Shown here one piece after another: positions 25,406 to 36,186 of a stretch of DNA of 64,000 nucleotides (its first letter is position 1; each line of letters opens with the position of its first letter). The DNA is from Oikopleura dioica (taxonomy: Eukaryota > Chordata > Appendicularia > Copelata > Oikopleuridae), in NCBI GenBank assembly GCA_907165135.1, contig OU015567.1, positions 191,001-255,000 on the forward strand, given 5' to 3'. A model generated the notes under the pieces. The model did no database searches. It saw only the letters and a program-made list of their open reading frames with translations, and was not told the origin of the DNA. The position numbers and the translations under genes were made by a program.

Positions 25406-27520
25406 GCGAAGCGATTTTTTTAACCCTCAATTTCAGATCTGGCAGTTCGTCCCTCAATCTGATCATTCTTCGCTCGGAACAGGTAGATTATTAATCTAAG
25501 ATTAAAGGAATAGCTTTAAATCTTGGGTTCTTTAATTGCTCCCCTGACTAAGTTTTTTTTTCAGTTTCTAAAATCATTCTGCAGCATTCACATCAAAGCC
25601 AACCTCCCTCGCCCCTGGCTGCCCGACCACTTTCTCTGGTTGGTCTCAAACGACCATCGCTGGTCGACAGTCAAGAACTACGCCCAATGCGTCAAGATAC
25701 AACCAACGAGGACAAGCTAGCTTACGATCTCTCCGAGCGAGTCTGTCAAATTATGCAAACGGCTGTTCCTTCGCTTAGAGCGAGAAAAATTGCCACGCTT
25801 TGCCAAAGAGCTAAATCCATCCCGGAGGTGAGTTTTTTTTTTTATAAAATTCTCATATAAGCTGAAATTGATAAATACTGGATGCTATAAAAAACTATTG
25901 TAAAAACTGAAAATAAGCAAGCCAATTAAATGAACTCCGCTCAATTTGTTTTTCGCAAAACTCCGCGTTCCAACGCGTTTTTTTGCGATATTTGATGATG
26001 ATTGAATTAGGCAGCAATTTCCCGATTTCCGCCAATTTAGTGTTTTGTTTTTGAAAATTCAGCTTGTTTACATAATTCTAGCGCGTCATTAAACAACGAT
26101 CCTGCGCCGCCGCACTTCTGACCAGAGTAGACTCGAATTTGGTTCTTTCGCTCGAAACTCTTCGTGAATGGAGGTAACATCAGGACCTTCTCTCTCTTTT
26201 CCTTTTGCCCCCTATGTTTGAAGAGTTTTAAGTACAACACTTTTGTATTCGTCATTAAAATTCGAACTTTTCGGGTTTTTTTCGCAAAATTTTTCCAATT
26301 TTTCCGCTGGTAAGCGATTCCCTTTATCAAAGTAAACCCCTCAAAAATATCATAAAGTTTCTTCGCCAGAGGTCCAAGCTTACTTTCGAGCATAAGTTAT
26401 GCGGCATAACTAAATAATTTCATTTAAGGTCATCCGAATGATACCCTCGTTTGGAAAAGTCTGAACTTAAAACTTACGAAATGACACCCTTAAGAGCATC
26501 TAGTAGTGAGCGAGCAATTTTTATTTCCTTAAAGACCCCCCCTCAGCTTTTTTCGAAAAATCTATTTTCGGAATTTTAAAATTTTGACCCCGGAAATGGA
26601 TTCTAAGGGTGAAAAAACGATTTTGAGGCTTCATTTTTTGGCGGTCTATCTCGACTCTAACACCCTCGAAATCGCCTTTGAAAATTGGGCATTTTGCGAA
26701 AAATTGACCAAGTTCCCATAATTTTGGCAAAAATATTGAATTTTCCTGGTCATATATTCGTATTATCAAATTTCTGAATAAACTTTAACCTAAGGACGCA
26801 TTATTAAAAAAAGATTACGGGGGGTCCTTAAAAAATTTTCTTGCTATAGTATCGACAAAAAAATTTTTGAAAAATCAATGTTGTTTTAGTAATTTCAAGA
26901 TGTTAAAACTAATTTTGAAAAATAACACAAAAGCAAGTCGATTTGGTTATGTCTCCATTTTACGGTTAATTTCTAAAAAGCGATAACCAATTAGTCGGGT
27001 TATTTGGGCAACTTGTTCTTTTACAAAATAGTATTTATATTCAAATAGGCGCTGCTTCATAACCCACGTGGATCAACGTTTATTTTTGATTGCAATTTGA
27101 AAAGTTATTTTCAATTTTGTAATTACAAATTTCTAGAGACAAAATGATGGCCATAAACGCGCAGCGAAATGAGGATTGCGAGAACAACGAAGATTTGGAC
27201 GGAACGATCGGCCGTTTTTACAGCTCCATGACAAGAAAAATCACGAAGGCGCAAAGAAAGCCGAGAAAATCGAAATCGAGAGGAAAGAAAAACTGAAAGC
27301 TTCAAAAACATCAATTGACGATTTTTTCTTCAAAAAATATTTGAAAAGCGATACCTTGACTAAAATAATTTTCGAAACAATTTTTTTTTGTTTAAAAATT
27401 TTGTATATTTTTAAAATTAACTATTTATCTGACGCTATTGATATAACCTTACTGTACAAAACTCTCATATTTACTGTGAAAGGGATATCTCAATAAATGA
27501 TTACAAATAAATTTACAAAG
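25406..27520 (+). pseudogene. decayed, 5'-truncated copy of gene A
   Basis: The segment repeats 1325-3620 with high identity, including introns and the AATAAA region, but lacks exon 1 and the 5' part of exon 2. One-base losses break the frame in exon 2 (CGATTTTTTTAACCC against TTTTTTTCAACCC), in exon 3 before GACCACTTTC, and again after AATGCGTC. The last exon (from about 27128) is intact and differs from gene A almost only at third positions. Intron 2 has the empty TTAA site; intron 3 carries its own TTAA element (26529-26831) where gene A is empty. A segmental duplication followed by independent insertions explains this. Confidence 0.75.
26529..26831. mobile_element. TTAA-type MITE in the decayed gene A copy
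   Basis: Left end TTAAAGACCCCCCCTCAGC, right end GGGGGGTCCTTAA. The matching place in gene A (2900-2920) has a single CCTTAA and no element. 303 bp, family shared with 44061-44405. Confidence 0.8.
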
Positions 27521-27563
27521 ATAAAATACAAATTTGAGGCAAAAGTTTTATAGACAAAAATAT

Positions 27564-30500
27564 TTAGAAAAGAAATTGAATATTCCAGCGAATATAACCA
27601 GCTGGCCCGACATAAGGAGTTGAAACGGACTGTTCACTTCCACCGGAGCTGTAAATTTCTTCAGTTTTGTTTGTTACGTTTCCAGATTCTGGACAGATAT
27701 TTTCTGCAATTGCGCGAAATTTAGAAGATCCTAAAATATACAAATATAGAAAATTAAAGGGCGCTACCATTTCTTTTCGTAATGTAGAGATACCAAATGG
27801 AGCCATCACCTTGTTTCGGGCATCTTATTCTGAGTTCATTGCAGGTTCGATCGTACGATTCATTCCATGCAAACTTAAAAGATATTTAGTTTATACTCGG
27901 AAATCGCTAACTAACTTTTAAATTTATTTGGCGGAGGCCATTTTTGACTTTTTCAGCAATCGTCGAATGGCAGAATTTAACGTTGCTATACGTATTTCCA
28001 TTTGAATCTGTGGTATTATGAGACAGCTTATATCTCGTATCATTATCATCCTTTCCATAATAAAAACCTAAAAAAAATAAATTCAAAGCAAGATTTCAAA
28101 GCTCAACTTACCAAGTCCCTTCAAACTATCAGAATTGCAAAAATAAACTTTGCTGAAAGTCCTCGCTTCTCTTAATTCCGCTTCGAGGCTTGAAATCGAG
28201 CTCTCTAATCTGGCAAAGAGCTGAATGTAACATTCAGAATGTTCCATCTGATATACCCAGCTGTTCCAACAAAAGGCGTTGAAACACATTGTTCGCTTCC
28301 ACCAGAGCTGTAGATTTCATCTGTTTTGCTTGTCACTTCTCCGGTTTCTGGATGTATGTTTTCGGCAATTGCTCGAAATTTTGAGGAGCCTCAATTTTTA
28401 CGAATAAAGAAAATCGAGAATTATTACCATTGCTATTTGTTATGTACAGATACCAAGTCGACCCAGCGAATGTTTCATCTTTAGCGACACATTTCGGGCT
28501 TCTTATTCGAAGTCCATTGATCGTTTCGTCGTAAGATGATTGAAAATGAAACTTTAAGGGTACCTAGGTCGAGTTTGGACACCTCCTTAAATTATTTTCT
28601 GACCGTAAAATCGAATTCTTCAGGTTCTGAGGAACAAAAAACTCTACAATGACCCTATAGATATCTTAACGTTTTCACCGTCAAAATCCACTTCAAAGTT
28701 TAAAATCTAAAGGAAATGCTAGCGCCTCAAATTTGGACGAAAAATTTTCATCTCTGATTTTACTGATTAGGGGCTTAAATGAAAGCTTATGGCCTGGTTA
28801 ACATCGTAATCAAGCTTAAAATTGCCCCAGAAAATTAAATTCATCTCAAAATCGGGGAAAATGAAAGCTTACCAAGCAAAAATGCAGAATTCGCGAAGAC
28901 TAGTCCAGACTTTTGGAAATTTAATTAAGAAAGTTTTAGAATTTCATCAAAAGCTACTGACAAAATTTAGATGAGGGTCTGAAATTTATATTTCAGGCTT
29001 AAAAAAGGGGGGTTGCTGAGGCAGATATCTCGGAATTTCGCCATTTAGTTGGTCCATTTTCGGCGAGATTCCAACTTTGACGGGCTAGATTTCCAAAAAA
29101 ATATTGACGAATCATTAAAAGCTACTGACAAAAGTGAGATCTAGCTTAGATCTTTCAAAAAAACTATTGTACGCATTTTTTGCCCTTCCAGGTTCCCAAG
29201 AATAAACCCTTAAAGTCGGCCATCTCGACCCAGGTACCCTTAAAGATTTGATTTAACTGAAAAAGCTCACATTTTACCTTGAGATTGATTTGACGAAGAC
29301 CATTTCTAACGTGCTTTGCGATTGTTGAATGACAAAGACGGTCATTTGTGAAATTTCCATTTGGCAATGAGTTTCGTGTATCGCAATCATCTTTGCCAAA
29401 ATAAAACCCTGTAATATATTATCGAGCTATTTCAAATTGAATTTCCCACCGAGTCCCTTCAAGCTGTTTGACTTTGAGAATGAAACGGTACTAAATGTCT
29501 TTGTTTCTTTTAGCTCAGATTGAAGATTTGAAACTGCGTTCTCTAATCGGGCAAAAAGCTGAATGTTCCATCTTATATATCCAGCTCTTCCAACAAATGG
29601 GGTTGAAACGCATTGTTCGTCTCCGCCAGAGCTGTTGATTTCTTCCGTTTTGTTGAGGACTTCACCCGTTATTGGATGTATATTCTCCGCAATAGCGCGG
29701 AACTTTGAGGATCCTATTCAAGTGAAAATTACTGATTACCAAAATCAAACAGAATGTTTTTACCATTGCAGTTAGTGATGTACAGATACCAAGTTGTGCC
29801 GGCGCATGATTCATCATCCACATTAACACATTTTGGGCTTCGGATTCGGAGTCCATGGATTGTCTCGTCGTAAGATGATTGAAAATGAAACTTTAAGTTT
29901 TTTTTCTATTTTTTAAAAGAGAATTTCATACTTTTAGATTTATCTGACGAAGGCCGTTTTTTAGTTTTTCAGCAATGATCGAGTGTGACAAAAGATTGTC
30001 ATTCGAGTTTTCCTTTTTCATGAAACTTCGAATATCTCTGCTATCAGGACCGTAATAAAAACCTTAATTTTCTCATACAATTTTCATTACTTGGCTCTCT
30101 TACCAAGGCCTTTTAGACTTTCAGTGTTCGACATAGAAACACGAGAAAAAGTCCTTTCTTCTTTAAGTTCAGATTCGACAGTTTTTAAAGATTTTTCTAA
30201 GCTGCTGATTGTCGAGGTTTTCGACTTGATTGTTCTTTCATGATCAATGATTTGAGATTTATTTCTTCTAACTTCTCTTTCAAGAGTATCTTTCTCATCT
30301 GTCAAAAATTGATTTTTCTCATCAAGATTTCCATTTTTCACCACTTCGTTTTCAAATTTTTCTTTCCAATTATTTCGATCATCGAATTAATGCTGATTTA
30401 TTCGCCTCACAACATCAACTGCTTCTTCCGAGTATTCAAGCGTTTCCTGATCGACCCCGAATTCCAATTGTTCGATAAGACCACTGATTCTTGCATTTTT

Positions 30501-31848
30501 GGCGAGTAAAGAGGCATTTTCAACTCGTTGAAGCTGGTCTTTTCTCAGACAAACATCAATCAAGTCCTGGCATCGAGAAAAAATAGTTTCTGGTTCATGT
30601 TGATTCGCTAACAAATAAAAATAAGAAAAAACAATGAATGTTTTTGTACCTTCATAAATATTGAAAAGAGTTTTGATATGTTCTTCGTTTTTGTCCAAAA
30701 AAGGATGAGTCAAATAAGCAGTTTGGTAAATAACCACCCCCATCGCCCAAATATCCCTCGCAAAAGTCAGCTGATCGCCCTTGTTTCTATTAATCACCTC
30801 TGGAGGCAGATAATATTCAGTTCCGACGATTTCAAGAAGATTCGTTGTCGTCATACCGGACGCAACTGCCTCGTCATCTTTTAAGTGATTTTTTTTAAGA
30901 TTCCTTTCGAAAATTTCTCGTGTTTTTTTTATCTCATTTTATTTGGCAGAGACTGGTTTCGGAGTAAAACTCCTTCTTCAGGCTACAGATCAATAAACAG
31001 TTAACCCAGAAATATGATGTTACCTTGAGAAGCGAAAAAGCGCGTCTGAGTTAGAGCGAGATTACAAACGAGATAAAAGCGCGTAACAGAAAATGACAAA
31101 AAGGGGCGCCAAGATCTTGGCTCTTACTCAGACGCGCTTTTTCGCTTCTCAAGGTAACATCATATTTCTGGGTAAACTGTTTATTGATCTGTAGCCTGAA
31201 GATGGAGTTTTACTCCGAAACTAGTCGCTGCCAAATAAAATGAGATAACGACAAGGTCAACTAGAGAATTATCTAATTTTTCATAAATCATTCCTGAAAT
31301 ACCGAAATCGCCCACAACCACCCTCATTCTCTCTCCGATAAAAACATTTGAAGGTTTAATATCTCTGTGCAGAATTTCTTTCGAATGAATGTAGCTTATT
31401 CCATTCACAAACTGGCAAATTATCTGAAGAGCTTGATTTTCAGCCCAATTTTCGGGATTTTCCGCTTTTCTTTCGATGAACGAGCCAAGATCACCTAAAA
31501 AAATATTTTTTTTCCTAAATCTTTTTCAAAATATCACCAGCGGTCATGAATTCCATCGTGATCGCGAAATAGCGAATATCTTCGTTGCTGAACGAAAATC
31601 CTTCAAAAACTTTTAAAATGTTCCGGTGATCGAGAGTTTTCATGATTTTGAATTCTTCTTCCGCATCTTTGGCATTTACAAGTCCTTTGAGACAAACCTG
31701 CTTTCTTTCTGAATAATAATTTCAAATTTCGCCTTTTTTTGTTTAAAAAACCGTAAATATCTTCGACGATCCAAAAAAGCTTCGTTTGATCATTCGATTC
31801 TCGAATATTTCTCAAAAAATTATATTTTTCATTAATTTCAATCGCCAT
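27564..31848 (-). CDS. protein kinase with coiled coil and triplicated unknown domain
   Basis: Ser/Thr kinase of NEK-like appearance. Kinase exons: 31752-31848 (start Met), 31538-31708, about 31250-31494, about 30650-30880, 30387-30607. Motifs: HRDIKPSN catalytic loop, DFGISGM, LPPEVI in place of APE; the Gly-rich loop is poor (RESNDQTKLFW), so ATP binding may be altered. The kinase frame ends at TAA (30387-30389), but the same frame continues as a coiled coil to 30109. Three tandem units of an unrecognised domain of about 150 residues follow, each in three exons with consensus pieces GFYYGKDD, NGLRQINLK, YDETI.GLRIRSPKC, WYLYITN, SSKFRAIAENI and GYIRWNIQ. The gene ends at 27564. Unit 2 carries a 14-bp insertion that shifts frame near 28240. 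The join across the activation loop (31250 to 30880) is unresolved. Confidence 0.65.
28554..29243. mobile_element. TTAA-flanked element at a 3' splice site of the kinase gene
   Basis: Left TTAAGGGTACCTAGGTCGAG, right CTCGACCCAGGTACCCTTAA, 690 bp. On the gene strand the element's TTAA lies immediately before the acceptor (cttaaag, then the exon coding for FHFQSSYDE). The paralogous intron of the first repeat unit has a single TTAA at the same place, which serves as the empty-site reference. Confidence 0.75.
30931..31246. mobile_element. short inverted-repeat element with hammerhead-like motifs
   Basis: Two arms of about 130 bp (30931-31060 and 31118-31246) are near-perfect inverted copies starting ATCTCATTTTATTTGGCAG. 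Each contains a hammerhead-like core: CTGAAGA, a 5-bp stem with TTT loop (GGAGT/ACTCC), GAAA, and a two-pair stem before GTC. It interrupts the kinase gene between the DFG exon and the following exon. The layout resembles the terminal repeats of Penelope-like elements. Confidence 0.6.
31191..31231 (+). ncRNA. hammerhead-ribozyme-like motif
   Basis: Stem I GTAGC/GCTGC (31191-31195 with 31227-31231), core CTGAAGA, one T, stem II GGAGT-TTT-ACTCC, core GAAA, minimal stem III AC-TA-GT, cleavage-site C at 31226. All conserved core positions of the minimal type I hammerhead are present except that one unpaired base sits between CUGANGA and stem II. The mirror copy on the other strand is at about 30946-30986, with one stem I mismatch. 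Activity is inferred from sequence only. Confidence 0.55.
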
Positions 31849-32999
31849 TTCAATAAAGAGGCAAGGCTTATTTCCCGCGAGAGTATTTATGCCAGCTATT
31901 GCAAATTTGCAGAGAAAATCAACATTTAAAAACTGACGAATTCACATTGATGAGCAAGAATTTGTGCTCATGCAAACAAAAAAGGGAAATTTGAATCAAC
32001 AAGCAAATTTTGCTGTATTTTTCACAATTGCTTAAATTTTTCATATTTTTTATCTACCTATAAGTGTTCTTTATAATAATTACGAAGAATCTTGAGATCA
32101 GAAGAAATCTGATAAATAATCTCGCCATTTTATTTCATTTTAGGGGGAGGTGGTCGAAAATTAAGATTTTTCAAACCAAGATTGAGAAAAAACCGAATGG
32201 GACAAGAAAATCTATATTTTCTAGGGTTGAAGATAAACGTTGAAAGAATGTGGGCGCGTGGAGAAAAAAAAATTTTTTTTTTGAAAAAATTGAGGAAAAC
32301 TTCATGGAAGTGGACCCTACTTCAATCCAAGATTACGGGCAAAATAACTTTTTTTTCAAAGATCAAACCTCATATGATGATAGAATAGACCCTTACGGAT
32401 GTGGGCGCGTGGAGAAAAAGTAGGGTTGCTATGATAATTAAGGTCGTAACGGCCGATTTAAAAATGTCGTTTTTGCTAAAAATGGTCAGTTTACACTTAA
32501 AATGAAGTTTTCCAAAAAATCGCCAATAACCCTAATTTTTTAGATATTTACAATTCTGACCTGATAAAAAAACTATATCTTCCAATAAAAAATGAAGTTC
32601 TGTTGGTTTTAGTGCGAAAAACAGCTTCTAAAATTCCGAAAAATCTCGACTTCATGACCTAAAATCAAAAATTTTCTATGTTAAAGTTTATCCAATCAAA
32701 AAAAGCTGGACACCAAAAATGCTTCTTTTTTAATGGAGAATTCAAAAAAATAATCAAAATTTTGAAAATCGAAAAAAAAATTTTTCGACCACCTCCCCCT
32801 TAAACGCATGTTTGTTTATCAGCGCCAGGAAATTATTACAGTGGATAGTCCTATCTTGGGTAGGTCACTTTAACGCGTCGCTACCCAGTTTAGGATTAGG
32901 CCGGCGCGGCCTTTTTTCTCTTGAGAAATAGAAATTTCTTTTTCAAAATATGGCCTCGCTACCCAGTTTAGGACAAGGCGGGCGCTACCTTAGAAAGGA
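31849..32999. other. intergenic, two MITEs
   Basis: 32139-32803 is a member of the ~650-bp TTAA family (left TAGGGGGAGGTGGTCGAAAA with a mutated TTTA, right TTTTCGACCACCTCCCCCTTAA region). 32839-33009 is a TA-flanked MITE (CAGTGGATAGTCCTA ... AGGATTATCCACTG). No exon is visible between the kinase start and the transporter fragment. Confidence 0.6.
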
Positions 33000-33009
33000 T
33001 TATCCACTG
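32839..33009. mobile_element. TA-flanked Tc1/mariner-like MITE
   Basis: 171 bp, terminal inverted repeats CAGTGGATA(G/A)TCCT, TA on each side. An internal repeat CGCTACCCAGTTTAGGA occurs twice. Its right end overlaps the stop codon used by the transporter fragment. Confidence 0.65.
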
Positions 33010-34118
33010 TACTTAGACCATTTTTTAAAAATAGACTCAGTCGACTTTGCTTTTTTATCAAGAAGAGTCGATATTTTTAAATAAGTTAGGATAAGTTTGT
33101 ACCCTTGAATGTCTGAATTCTTTTCCCTGAAGACAATAGATGATAGTTCTATAAACATGCATACCATTTGCTCTTGAGATTTTCCATTGGAAATTCCATG
33201 CTTCTTGTAGTCTGGGTTCTCAGAAGAGTGTTTCCATCCGTACCCGAAGTAGATAGCGTATCCGGCTAAAAGAAAGATATTTCCCGAGTTTTAGTTCTTT
33301 ATCTACCTGCAAGCCAGAAGGTGAGCTTGACCCAGATCGTCCATCGCAAGAACACCATCAGATAGACATTGACAAGGATATTTACAACAGGGATGAATGG
33401 GATGAGGGGCACCTTAACCCTAGCCGGCCAGGTATTTACCTGCAAATAAGACTATACAAATGATAAAGGTCAAATTATATGGTCTTGGGGAAATAGATTA
33501 AACCCTGCCTATCAAGATGCAATAAAAAAAACCGCTCCAGAATGAGTTTCTTAGAAATTATACGTTAAATATTGTGAGGTACTTGGAAATGAGTAAAAAC
33601 CTGCTCCATATTTGGAGTACCTTGACCGGCTAGGGTTAAAAATGACCATCTTGATATAAGAGCAACGATACCTTGAAGTTGAGAACGGCCTCCGACTCCG
33701 GTTGGCGCCAGAAAAAAATGGAGAATACGATGATTAAAACGCCGAAAAGGAGCATTCCCTTCGTCCACTCGAACTTTGAGCACACTGAGAAGAGGATTGA
33801 AAAGATAGCTGAATGCGGCTTTAGAAAGGATGTTCAGCATCTGCACTCATTACCAATAAAAGAGGTGGAGTACGACACAGCCTGTGCGGACAATTTGGTG
33901 GGAGTGCCATATCGACGCGCGAAAAAATTCTTGATGGCAAAAGTCTCCGCAGAAGTATCAATCACTGGATCAGCGGATGTGTCCAATCTGTAGCAAAGTA
34001 CCATGACCGACGTAGCGACAAGAGTGTAAGCCATAAGGGTTCCAATCGACATGAAGTCAACAAATTCTTCGAGATCGAAGACGAGCGCAAGGCGTTCAAA
34101 ATTTTGAACGTAGCCGCC
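33000..34118 (-). pseudogene. 3' part of a cationic amino-acid transporter (SLC7/CAT)
   Basis: Exons on the minus strand: 33879-34118, 33672-33818, 33307-33412, 33000-33265, phases consistent. They encode about 253 residues of the C-terminal third of a CAT-type permease: FMSIGTLMAYTLVA, FFWRQPESEAV, VPLIPFIPVVNILVNVYLM and IYFGYGWKHS are strongly family-like membrane segments and loops. CATs are normally about 600 residues with 12-14 helices; the N-terminal two thirds were not found in the next 4 kb upstream, which is filled by transposons. The reading frame runs into the MITE at 32839-33009, which supplies the stop. I call it a truncated gene or pseudogene; a long first intron is the alternative. 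Confidence 0.65.
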
Positions 34119-34288
34119 CTACACCCGCTAAAGAACCAAATGAACAAATAGAAACGGAAAACTCATTCAAGTGAAGTTTGCAAATTTTTATGTCTTTCGT
34201 ACTTTGGATCAAAGTGGAAAGCTGAATAGCCTATTCACTAGCTTCATCGAATTACTTTTCATCAATCATTTAAGGAGCCGATTAGCCT

Positions 34289-34956
34289 TTAAGGGGGTGG
34301 TAGTCGAGAATACTTTTCTCGACTTTTTGAAATTTTGATTTTATTTTTGAATTCCTCGATGCAAAAGGAACATTTTTGGTCCCTACCATTTTTTGATTTG
34401 ATCAACTTTATTTTAGAAAATATCGATTTTAAGTCGGGAATTTATGATTTTTCGAAACTTGGAAATTTGATTTCCTTTACTAAAACCGATATTAACATGA
34501 TTTTTGCTGCGTGATATTGTCAAGATAAAAGATTTTACTAATAAATAGGCAATAATTGAGAATAGTTGTTATTTTTTCGAAAATTAAAGTTCAAATTGGG
34601 TGAAAATTGACGATTTTTATGAAAACTACATTTTTTAAATCAGGTTCTGCGACCTCAAAATGAAACAGAACCTTTTTTAAACTTATTTGCCCACACGCCT
34701 AAGGGTCTGAACTATCTTAAGAATAAATTAATTTTCGAAAAAATTTAAGGGTTTTCTCACAATTTTGTCAAGAGATAGGTCCACTTTAGAAGCATATTTT
34801 GAGCTTTTTCCGAGAGAAAATTTTTTAAAAACTATGTCGCCCACATAATTTGAACCCTTTCAAACCCATTTTCGATGAGAAAAGAAAAAATTTTTTTGAA
34901 AAATTTTGAGCTAATTTTGTTGAAAAAAATCCGATTCTCGACCACCACCCCCTTAA
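34289..34956. mobile_element. TTAA-type MITE, ~650-bp class
   Basis: Left TTAAGGGGGTGGTAGTCGAG, right CTCGACCACCACCCCCTTAA. Its interior matches the truncated copy at 4490-5019 in inverse orientation. It lies directly upstream of the truncated transporter. Confidence 0.7.
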
Positions 34957-36186
34957 GAAATAATCACGAAATAAATTCCTTGCAAAATTTGCGCGCACTA
35001 GACTTTCATCTGCATTGTACCGCTGTACTTTAACCTTACCCCGCCAGGGTACACCTCCTCATACACAGAGGTCAAAAAATTAATTTTTCACAGAGAAGGA
35101 CTTTGACTTTTGGAAAAAGAAAAACTGTAGAGCTCTTTATCGATAAGCTTTCTTCTGGTTACCCTTTCAGCACTCAGGGTTAGGGTTAGGGTTCGGAAAT
35201 CGGCGTTTTTGAAAATAACTGCATGCACCTCCTGAGGTCTATAGCTTAAATAACGGATGCACCTCCTGAGGTGTTTTTGTCGGGTAGGCTAGTGATTTTC
35301 CGCCAAAAAGAAAATCTCTTCCCCACTCACAAGAAATTTGGAATCAACTAAATATGCTCCTTACATAAAATATGCATAATTCAGAATTATTAATTCTAAA
35401 ATATTATATGATCTTGCATAGTTTTTTCATGTATCAAATATATTTCTGTATCAATATGTGATTATTTAATATGTGATATTTTTGCGGGTAAGGACAAAAT
35501 GACGATTTGGCGGGGTAAGGTTAAGGAAAGAATTGCGCTGGTTCAGAAATCGAAATTAGACAGAAACGTTAAAAGAAAAATTTTTTGAGAAATATTCATA
35601 TATAAGTCTAATCAAAGCCATGTTAATCGGTCTTCTTCTGAGCTTACAGTGGTGTGAGGAGTTTCCGCACACCTAAAGAGCGGGTAAAAGGTGCGGCAAC
35701 GCAGCACTCACAAAGGGTGCAGAAACTCCTCACACCATTGTAGATAGATAAGGCCGCTTCCGCCGAGAAGCAACCGTGCTTATTTTCTATCAACTGTTTT
35801 CCCTCGCTCTTTCTGTGCTCTATCCGCAAGGATCACTTAATCATGCAAAAGTCACTCAGCTGAAAAACACCCAAGCAAAGCTCAGTATTTTACCCATTGT
35901 GTAATAAATATGCTTCAGTCACAAAGAATTCAGTTCATTGAGTACGGGAAAACTAATAAACTTGTAAGTTATAATCGACGTTGAACTCCTAAGGAGCAAT
36001 GAAATTTTCGTTTGAAAAGATTTTATTGGGAAATTAGCGGTTACTTTGAAGATTATCAGAAAACAGTTGGTTTCCTATTTTCTTGAGGGAATTTTTCTTG
36101 ACAATTTTTGGATTTAAACACCGTTGAAGTCAACGAGAATTAGAATTTTTAGAACAATTTTCCCGATAAAACGAATTCCGCAAGTA

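Noticed and set aside
35170-35192. GGGTTAGGGTTAGGGTT telomere-like run
   Set aside because: Only two to three units; consistent with an interstitial remnant or repair patch, not a telomere or a chromosome end.
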